NCBI RefSeq assembly: GCF_000981505.1
Contig: NZ_LN827929.1
Coordinates: 930,001-994,000 of the forward strand
Source of the DNA: Candidatus Methylopumilus planktonicus
GTDB lineage: Bacteria > Pseudomonadota > Gammaproteobacteria > Burkholderiales > Methylophilaceae
Reading direction: 5' to 3'
DNA length: 64,000 nt
Part shown: piece by piece, positions 56,640 to 64,000 of the stretch
How positions within the stretch are numbered: position 1 is the stretch's first letter
Layout: each line of letters starts with the position of its first letter
Notes under the pieces: generated by a model
What the model saw: the letters and a program-made list of their open reading frames with translations, nothing else
What the model was told of the DNA's origin: nothing
The model's database searches: none
Translations under genes and position numbers: made by a program

Positions 56640-56885
56640 TTGCTTCAAACTACACAAAAATTCTTCAAAAAAAATCTAAAGTGGTTCGCCACTTTTTTTA
56701 TTCTGCTAGGACTTCTTCTTACCAACCTGAATCTCTATCCCTACAATATTTTTTCTCATAGCCTAGGTGTTTTGGGTTGGACGTTCACAGGGTATGTCAA
56801 TAAAGATCGCGCTATCCTGATTAACTTTGGACTTCAAATTCCTTTATTTATGATTGGCTATTTCAAACTCTTTGGAATGAGCTAA
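56640..56885 (+). CDS. Small membrane protein of unknown function
   Basis: An 81-residue frame starting with TTG 12 nt after pstB. It has a basic N-terminus ('KFFKKNLKWF') and two hydrophobic helices (about 15-32 and 58-76) joined by 'NLYPYNIFSHSLGVLGW'. I recall similar short two-helix proteins in aquatic bacteria, without known role. It sits where phoU is expected, and its stop shares CTAA with glmM. Composition and helices look like a real gene, but there is no ribosome site. Confidence 0.55.
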   Translation: MLQTTQKFFKKNLKWFATFFILLGLLLTNLNLYPYNIFSHSLGVLGWTFTGYVNKDRAILINFGLQIPLFMIGYFKLFGMS

Positions 56886-58234
56886 GTAGCTTGTTTAACT
56901 TTTTCTGCAATAAGGTTAGCGTAACTTTTAACTTCGTCTAAGTCTTGACCCTCTACCATGACACGAATCTTAGGCTCGGTGCCTGAAGCCCTTAAGAGCA
57001 CACGGCCTTTGGTATTTAATTTTTCTTCTACACTTTTCACTGCATCCTGAATTGATTTATTTTTTTCTAGATCAATTTTTTTATGTGTTTCAACATTAAT
57101 TAACACTTGAGGATACAGTGGCGAATCTTTAGTGGCCTCATACAGTGATTGATTAAGAAGTCGTAATGATTTTAAAACTTGTAGAGATGCGATGATGGCA
57201 TCCCCTGTTGAATGCTGATCAAGGGTCAGTATGTGGCCTGAGTTTTCGCCACCAATCGACCAGCCTTTTTCAAGAAGAGCCTCTAGAACATAACGATCCC
57301 CTACATGTGTCCTTATAAATTCAATGTCTAGATCATGAAATGCTTTTTCAATCGCCATATTAGTCATTAATGTTCCAACTACGCCACCTTTTAATTGATT
57401 TTTTGCTTTTAGGGCTTTTGCGATTACTAAAAGAAGCTGATCGCCATCAACAATATGTCCTAAATGATCAATCATCACGACACGATCTCCATCTCCATCA
57501 AAAGCAATACCTAAGTCTGCTTTATTTTTTAAGGTAGCTTCTTTAATCGAGTTGGGATGTGTGGATCCTACATCTAGGTTAATATTAAAACCGTTAGGCT
57601 CATTACCTATTGAGATAACTTCTGCACCTAATTCAGAAAATATTTTCGGGGCCACATGATAAGTAGCGCCATGTGCGCAATCCAACAAAATTTTGAGACC
57701 TCGAAGGTTAAGTTTTTCTGGAAAAGTACTTTTACAAAATTCGACATAACGACCTTCAGCGTCGTCTATACGCTTTGCTTTTCCAAGCTCACGAGGTAAA
57801 ACTGTTTTAATAGGTTGGTTCAAAGCTGATTCAACTTCCGCTTCAAATGCATCAGGTAGTTTTTCTCCAGCATCAGAAAATATTTTAATGCCGTTATCAG
57901 GAAATGGATTATGTGATGCAGAAATGACAATGCCCGCTTGCGACCTTAATGCTTTTGTAAGGTAAGCAATAGCTGGTGTTGGCATAGGACCCGTTAAATA
58001 TACATTGACCCCTGCCGCAATAAATCCTGACTCCAGCGCTGACTCCAACATGTAGCCTGAAACTCTTGTATCTTTACCAATGACAACGCTCGGATATTTG
58101 ATTTTTTCATCTCGATTATTTTTAACTAGGATAGATCCAATCGCAAACCCTAGGCGAATAAAAAAATCAGGTGTAATGGGATCTTGACCCACAACGCCTC
58201 GAATACCGTCCGTTCCGAAATAATGTCTTGTCAT
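56882..58234 (-). CDS. glmM: Phosphoglucosamine mutase
   Basis: It converts glucosamine-6-phosphate to glucosamine-1-phosphate for peptidoglycan and LPS. The 450-residue protein has 'YFGTDGIRGVVG', the phosphoserine loop 'GIVISASHNPFPDNGIKIF' (partial), the metal site 'GIAFDGDGDRV' and the C-terminal 'RASGTEPKIRVMVE'. It starts 2 nt after folP; the folP-glmM pair is conserved. Confidence 0.96.
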   Translation of the reverse strand: MTRHYFGTDGIRGVVGQDPITPDFFIRLGFAIGSILVKNNRDEKIKYPSVVIGKDTRVSGYMLESALESGFIAAGVNVYLTGPMPTPAIAYLTKALRSQAGIVISASHNPFPDNGIKIFSDAGEKLPDAFEAEVESALNQPIKTVLPRELGKAKRIDDAEGRYVEFCKSTFPEKLNLRGLKILLDCAHGATYHVAPKIFSELGAEVISIGNEPNGFNINLDVGSTHPNSIKEATLKNKADLGIAFDGDGDRVVMIDHLGHIVDGDQLLLVIAKALKAKNQLKGGVVGTLMTNMAIEKAFHDLDIEFIRTHVGDRYVLEALLEKGWSIGGENSGHILTLDQHSTGDAIIASLQVLKSLRLLNQSLYEATKDSPLYPQVLINVETHKKIDLEKNKSIQDAVKSVEEKLNTKGRVLLRASGTEPKIRVMVEGQDLDEVKSYANLIAEKVKQAT

Positions 58235-58236
58235 AT

Positions 58237-59067
58237 TTAAGCCATACTCTGCGCTACTTGAATAATTTTAAAAGCACTTTGTGTTTCTTTTACATCATGA
58301 ACTCGTAATATTTTAGCCCCTTTTAAGACAGAAAGAATAGCCGCTGAAATACTGCCTGATAGATGATCGTCATAATCACCATTCAAGATTTTTCTAATGA
58401 ATGATTTTCTAGAAAGTCCGACCAGAATAGGTAAATTTAAAGATTGAAATGATTCAATGTTTTGTAAGAGTTCTATATTATGTTCGAATGTTTTTCCAAA
58501 ACCAAAGCCTGGATCTAAAATAATACGAGATTTATCGATACCTTCATTCGCAATAAGATTTGCACGCTCCTCTAAAAAAGATCTCACTTCACTCACAACA
58601 TTTTTATAAGTCGGATTAAGTTGCATTGTTTTAGGCGTTCCTTGCATGTGCATTAAGCAGACGCCTACATTTGATTTTTTAAGTAGATCGATCGCATTTG
58701 GTTTTTGTAGGGCAAAAATATCATTGATCATCGCGACATCCATATCAATAACCTCTTTCATAACTTCCGGTTTGTATGTGTCAATTGAGATAGCGATATC
58801 AGAGATTTTTTTTATTGCCTCAATAATAGGTACAATTCTTTTTAATTCTTCATCTGTACTTACAGGGTCAGATCCTGGCCGGGTTGATTCTCCACCAATA
58901 TCAATGATATCAACACCCTCTTCGATCATTTTATCAACGCGTTTTAAAGCCGCATTGGAATCTAAATACATACCGCCATCTGAGAATGAATCGGGTGTGA
59001 TATTTAAAATACCCATCACGAGTGGGCGCTTTAAATCAAAGGAGTGTTTATTTAACTGGAGCATCAT
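58237..59067 (-). CDS. folP: Dihydropteroate synthase
   Basis: It joins p-aminobenzoate to hydroxymethyl-dihydropterin in folate synthesis and is the sulfonamide target. The protein of about 276 residues has 'GILNITPDSFSDGG', 'DIGGESTRPGSDP', 'MINDIFAL' and 'DPGFGFGKTFEHN'. Start is ATG 59067 or 59064; a TTG at 59076 lies inside the T-tract of the preceding terminator and is unlikely. It lies between ftsH and glmM. Confidence 0.94.
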   Translation of the reverse strand: MMLQLNKHSFDLKRPLVMGILNITPDSFSDGGMYLDSNAALKRVDKMIEEGVDIIDIGGESTRPGSDPVSTDEELKRIVPIIEAIKKISDIAISIDTYKPEVMKEVIDMDVAMINDIFALQKPNAIDLLKKSNVGVCLMHMQGTPKTMQLNPTYKNVVSEVRSFLEERANLIANEGIDKSRIILDPGFGFGKTFEHNIELLQNIESFQSLNLPILVGLSRKSFIRKILNGDYDDHLSGSISAAILSVLKGAKILRVHDVKETQSAFKIIQVAQSMA

Positions 59068-59095
59068 AAAAAACAAAGGCTAGATAAACTAGCCT
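59066..59095 (-). terminator. Terminator between ftsH and folP, touching the folP start
   Basis: The minus strand shows stem AGGCTAG/CTAGCCT with a 5-nt loop, then TTTGTTTTTT. The T-run ends exactly at the folP ATG. It follows the ftsH stop by about 10 nt. Read-through or an attenuation mechanism is needed for folP-glmM unless a promoter lies within ftsH. Confidence 0.75.
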
Positions 59096-59104
59096 CGATT
59101 TCAT

Positions 59105-61000
59105 TTAGCCCTTGGCGCTCGGCTGGGGAACAACTGCAACCTTTGTGCCTGAAGATCCTTTATCAATCTTCGGAGGATTAGGTGTTTGTTTAGGTTTTGG
59201 TGGTCTCGCTTTTTTTCCTGCCATGATGTCATTGATCTGATCGGCATCAATTGTTTCATATTCAAGCAAAGCTTTTGCCATCGCCTCTACTTTGCGGCGA
59301 TTTTTTTCAATGAGCTTTCTAGCAACACTATATTGTTCATCAAGAATACGGCGAATCTCAGCGTCAACTTTTTGTTGTGTTGCTTCAGAAATTGTTTTTG
59401 AAGACATCGCACCAAAGAAAGAATCTTGATCTTGACCCACATAAACCATCGTACCTAATTTATCTGACATACCATAACGCGTCACCATATCACGCGCCAA
59501 TTTCGTTGCACGCTCAAAATCATTCGATGCGCCCGTTGACATTTGCTTCATGAAAACTTCTTCCGCAATACGTCCGCCAAAGAGAATCGAAATTTCTTCT
59601 AGCATCTTATTTTTATAATTACTGATACGATCGAACTCTGGCAGCTGCCATGTAAGTCCCAGCGCCCAGCCACGAGGCATAATCGTCACTTTATGCACAG
59701 GATCTGCGTGAGGTAATAGTTTTGCAACCACTGCATGACCTGACTCATGGAATGCTGTATTCATCCGCTCTTCTTCTCTCATCACCATGGATTTTCTTTC
59801 AGGGCCCATAAAGATTTTATCTTTGGCATCTTCAAAGTCTTGCATATCGACTGTTCGTTTATTTCTGCGTGCAGCAAACAATGCGGACTCATTCACAAGA
59901 TTAGCTAAGTCAGCACCTGAAAAACCTGGAGTACCTCTCGCAATGATGCTTGCTTTCACATCAGGATCTGCTGGAATTTTTCTCATGTGCACTAAAAGAA
60001 TTTCTTCGCGACCTTTAATGTCAGGAAGAGATACCATCACTTGTCGATCAAAACGTCCTGGGCGTAACAAAGCTTTATCGAGGACATCTGCACGATTGGT
60101 TGCCGCAATGACGATCACGCCTGAGTTAGGTTCGAAGCCGTCGAGCTCAACTAAAAGCTGATTCAGTGTTTGTTCACGCTCGTCATTACCACCACCTGAA
60201 CCTTGACCGCGATGACGGCCTACCGCATCAATTTCATCAATAAAAATAATACATGGCGCGCTCTTTTTGGATTGTTCAAACATGTCTCTTACACGAGCAG
60301 CACCAACACCTACAAACATTTCTACGAAGTCAGATCCTGAAATGGTATAGAAAGGCACCTTAGCTTCGCCCGCAATTGCACGCGCTAGAAGTGTCTTACC
60401 CGTGCCTGGAGGTCCCACCATCAGAACGCCTCTTGGTATGCGACCACCTAATTTATGAAACTTGCTTGGGTCTTTTAAGAATTCAACAATTTCTGTGACC
60501 TCTTCTTTTGCTTCATCACACCCCGCTACATCAGCAAATGTTGTTTGATTATTTGTTTGATCAAGCTGTCTAGCTTTACTCTTACCAAATGAAAATGGGC
60601 CACCACCTTTGGAGCCGCCCTGCATCTGACGCATAAAGAAAATCCAAACACCTACTAAAAGAATCATTGGAAACCATGAAATAAAGATACTCATCAATAC
60701 TGACTGCTGCTCTTCAGGCTTCGCTTCAACAATGACATTATTTTTTAGAAGGTCGGATACTAACCAAGGATCCGTTGGAGCATAGGTATTAAATTTCTTA
60801 CCTTCGCTCGTTGTCCCTTTGATTCTATGATTATCAATCTCAACTTTGGCAATTCTGCCTTCTTTGACCTGCTGCATAAATTGAGAGTAGACAAGTGCTG
60901 TGTCAGTTTTCGAAGACCCTGAAAACTGATTAAAAATAGTCATGAGAAGGAGTGCTATCGCAACCCAGATGGCAATACTTTTAAGAGTGTTGTTATTCAA
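59105..61000 (-). CDS. ftsH: ATP-dependent zinc metalloprotease FtsH
   Basis: A membrane-bound AAA+ protease that degrades misfolded membrane proteins and regulators such as LpxC. The 631-residue protein has two membrane helices (about 8-24 and 102-122), Walker A 'GPPGTGKTLLARA', Walker B 'IIFIDEIDAVGR', and the zinc motif 'HESGHAVV'. The tail is Pro/Lys-rich. The start is TTG 61000, giving the conserved 'NNTLKSIAIWVAIALLLM' N-terminus; no better ATG exists. Confidence 0.96.
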   Translation of the reverse strand: MNNNTLKSIAIWVAIALLLMTIFNQFSGSSKTDTALVYSQFMQQVKEGRIAKVEIDNHRIKGTTSEGKKFNTYAPTDPWLVSDLLKNNVIVEAKPEEQQSVLMSIFISWFPMILLVGVWIFFMRQMQGGSKGGGPFSFGKSKARQLDQTNNQTTFADVAGCDEAKEEVTEIVEFLKDPSKFHKLGGRIPRGVLMVGPPGTGKTLLARAIAGEAKVPFYTISGSDFVEMFVGVGAARVRDMFEQSKKSAPCIIFIDEIDAVGRHRGQGSGGGNDEREQTLNQLLVELDGFEPNSGVIVIAATNRADVLDKALLRPGRFDRQVMVSLPDIKGREEILLVHMRKIPADPDVKASIIARGTPGFSGADLANLVNESALFAARRNKRTVDMQDFEDAKDKIFMGPERKSMVMREEERMNTAFHESGHAVVAKLLPHADPVHKVTIMPRGWALGLTWQLPEFDRISNYKNKMLEEISILFGGRIAEEVFMKQMSTGASNDFERATKLARDMVTRYGMSDKLGTMVYVGQDQDSFFGAMSSKTISEATQQKVDAEIRRILDEQYSVARKLIEKNRRKVEAMAKALLEYETIDADQINDIMAGKKARPPKPKQTPNPPKIDKGSSGTKVAVVPQPSAKG

Positions 61001-61074
61001 TTGGTGGATGACCTCGTATCATCTATTTTCATTAGTTAATTTTAAACCTAATTCCGTGACTATATTATGACTTT

Positions 61075-61692
61075 TTAAGCTTTTGCAAAGCCCAGCAAAT
61101 AAACCTCACTACTTCGATCACGTGAAGCTTTAGGCTTTACTGTGATCACTTTTTCAAACTCAGGACGCATCTTTTTCACCAGCTCATCAAAGTCAGCGCC
61201 TATAAAAGTTTTGACTAGAAAATGGCCGCTTGGTTTCAACCATTGTAAAGAAAAGTCTAGCGCAAGCTCAGTGAGGTGCATGACACCTGGCTGATCGACT
61301 GTCTTTATACCCGTAATATTGGGGGCCATGTCTGAAATTACAAGGTCTATAGCTGAATTATTTAAGTAGGTTTCAAGCTCCTTTAAAGAAGCCTCTTCTC
61401 TAAAGTCCCCTTGAATAAAATCGACCCTAGGAATAGGATCCATAGGCAGTAAATCCATAGCGATAATATGGCCTTTACCTTGAAGGAGTTTTGCCACCAC
61501 CTGAGACCAGCTTCCAGGGCTTGAGCCCAAATCAACGACATTCATACCGGGCTTGATGAGTTTATATTTCTCATGGATCTCCATAAGCTTATAAGCAGCC
61601 CGGGATCGAAAGCCATCTTTCTGAGCTTGTCTAACGAAGGCATCATTGACATGCTCTTGCATCCAAGCCTTGCTAGTTCTTGTTCTTTTCAT
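61075..61692 (-). CDS. rlmE: 23S rRNA 2'-O-methyltransferase RlmE (FtsJ/RrmJ)
   Basis: It methylates U2552 of 23S rRNA, a late large-subunit assembly step. The 205-residue protein has 'SRAAYKLMEI', the SAM site 'VVDLGSSPGSWSQV' and catalytic K-D-K-E residues ('LVISDMAPN', 'LVKTF'). It precedes ftsH and is divergent from yhbY, as in most proteobacteria. Confidence 0.96.
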   Translation of the reverse strand: MKRTRTSKAWMQEHVNDAFVRQAQKDGFRSRAAYKLMEIHEKYKLIKPGMNVVDLGSSPGSWSQVVAKLLQGKGHIIAMDLLPMDPIPRVDFIQGDFREEASLKELETYLNNSAIDLVISDMAPNITGIKTVDQPGVMHLTELALDFSLQWLKPSGHFLVKTFIGADFDELVKKMRPEFEKVITVKPKASRDRSSEVYLLGFAKA

Positions 61693-61735
61693 CTGTTAAA
61701 ATCGATTCTTTAAAGATCTTAAGAAATTTTCTACC

Positions 61736-62023
61736 TTGAATTCAAAAGCCATTGCATACCTTCGAAGCTTAGCGCACACATTAAATCCAGTGGTGAGAAT
61801 TGGTAATAAGGGTTTATCGGCATCAGTCATTACGGAAATAGATCTTAATCTTAACGCACATGAGCTTATTAAAATTAAAATTCAAAATAATGATAGATCA
61901 GTTCGTGAATCCATGTTAATTGAAATTTGTGGAGCACTTCAGGCAACAGCCGTGCATCATATTGGCTTACAAATTATTGTCTATCGTCAAGCGTCCGAAC
62001 CTAAGATCGTCATACCCAAATAA
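61736..62023 (+). CDS. yhbY: Ribosome assembly RNA-binding protein YhbY
   Basis: A CRM-domain protein associated with pre-50S particles. The 95-residue protein has the family pattern 'LRSLAHTLNPVVRIGNKGLS' and 'HELIKIKI'. It starts with TTG; there is no in-frame ATG before the domain. It is divergent from rlmE across 43 nt, and its stop abuts that of the DUF4149 gene without a gap. Confidence 0.9.
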   Translation: MNSKAIAYLRSLAHTLNPVVRIGNKGLSASVITEIDLNLNAHELIKIKIQNNDRSVRESMLIEICGALQATAVHHIGLQIIVYRQASEPKIVIPK

Positions 62024-62470
62024 TTATCTAATTTTTAAGATCACAAAAACGCCTAAGAAACACTCAAGTAAATACGCAATACTTGAAACACCATGCCAAG
62101 TTGCAAATCGATCAGCAAATACGCTTTCCATCACATCTTTCGGCATCGCTTCTAATTTGAATTTTTCTAAGAGTGGATTAATCCCTAAATGACTAATCAG
62201 AATTAAAACGAACATCAACACAACCAACCAAAAGAAGCTTTGCTTTAGTGCATTCGTGCCAAACTGATACACGCGCTGAATTAATAAATAAATACTAGTG
62301 GCCATGCCCACAAAAGCCATCATCCGAAAAAGCTGCCCCGCAATATTACCTGCGAGTTGTGCCTCAGGCATGAGCTTGAATAATTCATAAGCCACAATAC
62401 CTACCACCCACAATCCACCTATCCAAAAGGTTGCGGCAATCAGTGCTAAATTTTCTAACCATTGTTTCAT
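62024..62470 (-). CDS. DUF4149 integral membrane protein
   Basis: A 148-residue protein with four membrane helices (about 8-28, 45-64, 77-97, 128-146), matching the DUF4149/TMEM205-like family by 'FWIGGLWVVGIVAYELF' and 'RFATWHGVSSIAYLLE'. No biochemical function is established. It sits downstream of greA on the same strand, a conserved betaproteobacterial position. Confidence 0.82.
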   Translation of the reverse strand: MKQWLENLALIAATFWIGGLWVVGIVAYELFKLMPEAQLAGNIAGQLFRMMAFVGMATSIYLLIQRVYQFGTNALKQSFFWLVVLMFVLILISHLGINPLLEKFKLEAMPKDVMESVFADRFATWHGVSSIAYLLECFLGVFVILKIR

Positions 62471-62504
62471 TATGTTTTTAGTTTAATATAAAAATGGATT
62501 GAAT

Positions 62505-62984
62505 TTATAGATACTTGACATCTAATATCTCGTAAGATTTGGCGCCACCTGGTGTATTGACTTCAGCCACATCGCCAACTGCCTTCCCGATAAATGCTTT
62601 TGCAATCGGTGAATTGATTGAAATCTTCTTTAGCTTAATATCAGCCTCATCATCGCCCACAATTTGGTAAGTAAAGATATCTTCTGTATCAAGATCTTGT
62701 GCTTCAACAGTGGAACCAAATACGCACTCACTCTCACCTACAATTGAAGAAGGGTCAATGACCATAGCGGTAGAAAGTTTGGCTTCAATTTCTGCTATGC
62801 GACCTTCAATAAAACTTTGACGCTCTTTCGCAGCTTCATATTCAGCATTCTCAGACAAGTCGCCTTGCGCTCTTGCTTCTGAGATTGCCTGAATGATATG
62901 AGGGCGATCAACACTTTTTAAGCGCTGAAGCTCTTCTTTGAGCTGTTCAGCACCTTTAATGGTCATGGGTATTTGTTTAAGCAT
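62505..62984 (-). CDS. greA: Transcription elongation factor GreA
   Basis: It rescues backtracked RNA polymerase by stimulating transcript cleavage. The 159-residue protein has the N-terminal coiled coil with tip acidic residues in 'GDLSENAEYEAAKERQ' and a C-terminal FKBP-like domain. I chose ATG 62984 because AGGA precedes it by 6 nt and 'MLKQIPMTIKGAEQL' matches the family. Longer starts would include this ribosome site. Confidence 0.95.
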   Translation of the reverse strand: MLKQIPMTIKGAEQLKEELQRLKSVDRPHIIQAISEARAQGDLSENAEYEAAKERQSFIEGRIAEIEAKLSTAMVIDPSSIVGESECVFGSTVEAQDLDTEDIFTYQIVGDDEADIKLKKISINSPIAKAFIGKAVGDVAEVNTPGGAKSYEILDVKYL

Positions 62985-63052
62985 ATTCATTCCTAACAAA
63001 ACAAAAACCACGCTCTTTAGATGGAGTGTGGTTTATAAAGGTTGAGTGTATT

Positions 63053-64000
63053 TTAAGTGAGTTCTTTATGCAAGCTTTGGATAGAATTGACCGTAATTTC
63101 TTCAACGAAGTTCATGCCAATACATGCGGCTTTAGCGCCTGCAATGGTCGTGTAATAGGTCACCTTGTTTTGTAATGCATATCTTCTGATTTCATAAGAG
63201 TCTGAAATAGCACGTTTATCTTCCGTCACATTCACGATAAAAGAAATTTCATTATTCTTAATCATATCCACAATATGAGGCCTTCCTTCTGCTACTTTAT
63301 TGACCGGCTCAACATTTAAGCCCGCATCCATCAAAGCTTTTGCAGTACCTTTAGTCGCCACAATGGTAAAACCTAATTGATCTAATGATTTTGCAACCTC
63401 AACCACTTTAAGATGGTCTTCACGACGCACGCTGATAAATGCTTTCCCGCCTTTAGGTAATTTTGTAGATGAGCCGAGCTGGGATTTAATAAATGCTTCT
63501 GCAAATGTTTTACCTAAGCCCATTACTTCACCCGTTGACTTCATCTCAGGCCCCAAAATGGTATCGACTCCCGGAAACTTAATGAATGGAAAGACAGCTT
63601 CTTTCACCGAGAAGAATTTCGGCACAATTTCTTTTGTAACTTTTTGTACCTTAAGGCTAGAACCCACCATAGCGCGGGCAGCAATTTTAGCTAACTGTAA
63701 TCCACATGCTTTAGAAACGAAAGGAACAGTGCGAGATGCTCTCGGGTTCACTTCTAAAACATAAATGACTTCACCTTGGATCGCAAATTGAACATTCATA
63801 AGACCTACAACGTTGAGTGCTTTTGCCATCTCAACTGTTTGCTTTCTTAATTGATCTTGAATTTTTTTAGACAAGCTATAAGGAGGAAGTGAGCATGCTG
63901 AGTCACCTGAGTGCACCCCGGCTTGTTCAATATGTTCCATAATGCCGCCGATAATGACATCTGTGCCATCTGATAGCGCGTCCACATCAATTTCAAGCGC
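63053..64000 (-). CDS. carB: Carbamoyl-phosphate synthase large subunit, C-terminal part
   Basis: It makes carbamoyl phosphate for arginine and pyrimidines. About 315 C-terminal residues are in the window; the reading frame continues past position 64000. Visible: 'VDALSDGTDVIIGGIMEHIE' and 'EVNPRASRTVPFVSKA' of the second ATP-grasp domain, then the MGS-like allosteric domain (last 130 residues). greA follows after about 68 nt, the conserved carB-greA order. Confidence 0.95.
   Translation of the reverse strand, partial: ALEIDVDALSDGTDVIIGGIMEHIEQAGVHSGDSACSLPPYSLSKKIQDQLRKQTVEMAKALNVVGLMNVQFAIQGEVIYVLEVNPRASRTVPFVSKACGLQLAKIAARAMVGSSLKVQKVTKEIVPKFFSVKEAVFPFIKFPGVDTILGPEMKSTGEVMGLGKTFAEAFIKSQLGSSTKLPKGGKAFISVRREDHLKVVEVAKSLDQLGFTIVATKGTAKALMDAGLNVEPVNKVAEGRPHIVDMIKNNEISFIVNVTEDKRAISDSYEIRRYALQNKVTYYTTIAGAKAACIGMNFVEEITVNSIQSLHKELT

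Overview
The window reads as chromosome from a low-GC, compact-genome betaproteobacterium. The 16S sequence and the gene order (rpoE-rseA-rseB-rseC-mucD-lepA-lepB-rnc-era-recO-pdxJ-acpS; carB-greA-rlmE-ftsH-folP-glmM-pstSCAB) are betaproteobacterial. Low GC, tiny spacers and Pho-regulated lipid genes suggest a streamlined aquatic Methylophilaceae member (OM43 / 'Candidatus Methylopumilus'-like). That placement is inference, because no diagnostic methylotrophy gene lies in the window.

Layout: (1) 1-5.9 kb: end of pyruvate dehydrogenase E2, lpdA with a fused lipoyl domain, coaX-birA, glnS. (2) 5.9-11.6 kb: a complete rRNA operon on the minus strand, in transcription order initiator tRNA-Met, 16S, tRNA-Ile, tRNA-Ala, 23S, 5S, with a strong promoter ahead of the tRNA and two boxA copies. 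(3) 11.6-24.5 kb, minus strand: htpG, tcdA, the acpS-to-lepA group, and the sigma-E envelope-stress operon. (4) 24.5-35.6 kb, mostly plus: nadB, slyD, suhB (minus), trmJ, cysE, then a full isc iron-sulfur operon with two cysteine desulfurases behind a recognisable IscR site. (5) 35.6-56.9 kb: a phosphate-starvation region. It holds divergent ppk1/ppx, two GT4 glycosyltransferases, a PAP2 phosphatase, a PlsC/OlsA-type acyltransferase, a PlcP-type phospholipase, an OlsB-type acyltransferase, dgkA, an OprO/OprP-type porin and pstSCAB. Housekeeping genes (carbonic anhydrase, lysS, prfB with its programmed frameshift) are interleaved. (6) 56.9-64 kb: glmM, folP, ftsH, rlmE, yhbY, a DUF4149 protein, greA and the 3' part of carB.

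The most interesting signal is in region 5. I read nine Pho-box-like elements (two 7-mers related to CTGTCAY with a 4-nt spacer). Each is followed at exactly 10 nt by a hexamer in the -10 position, though some of these hexamers are poor. They precede ppk1, ppx, the PAP2-GT4 pair, the plsC/olsA-like gene, plcP, olsB, agt, the porin and pstS. Together the genes describe a programme for phosphorus scarcity: phosphate uptake (porin, Pst), polyphosphate turnover (Ppk/Ppx), stripping of phospholipids to diacylglycerol (PlcP, perhaps PAP2), and refilling the membrane with glycolipids (Agt, perhaps the second GT4) and ornithine lipids (OlsA/OlsB), with DgkA available to recycle diacylglycerol. In at least four cases the start codon lies only 5-10 nt after the predicted -10, implying leaderless or nearly leaderless mRNAs.

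Five convergent gene pairs end in a shared 4-nt TTAA or CTAA that holds both stop codons, a sign of strong compaction. I saw no CRISPR array, insertion sequence, prophage or plasmid-type origin.
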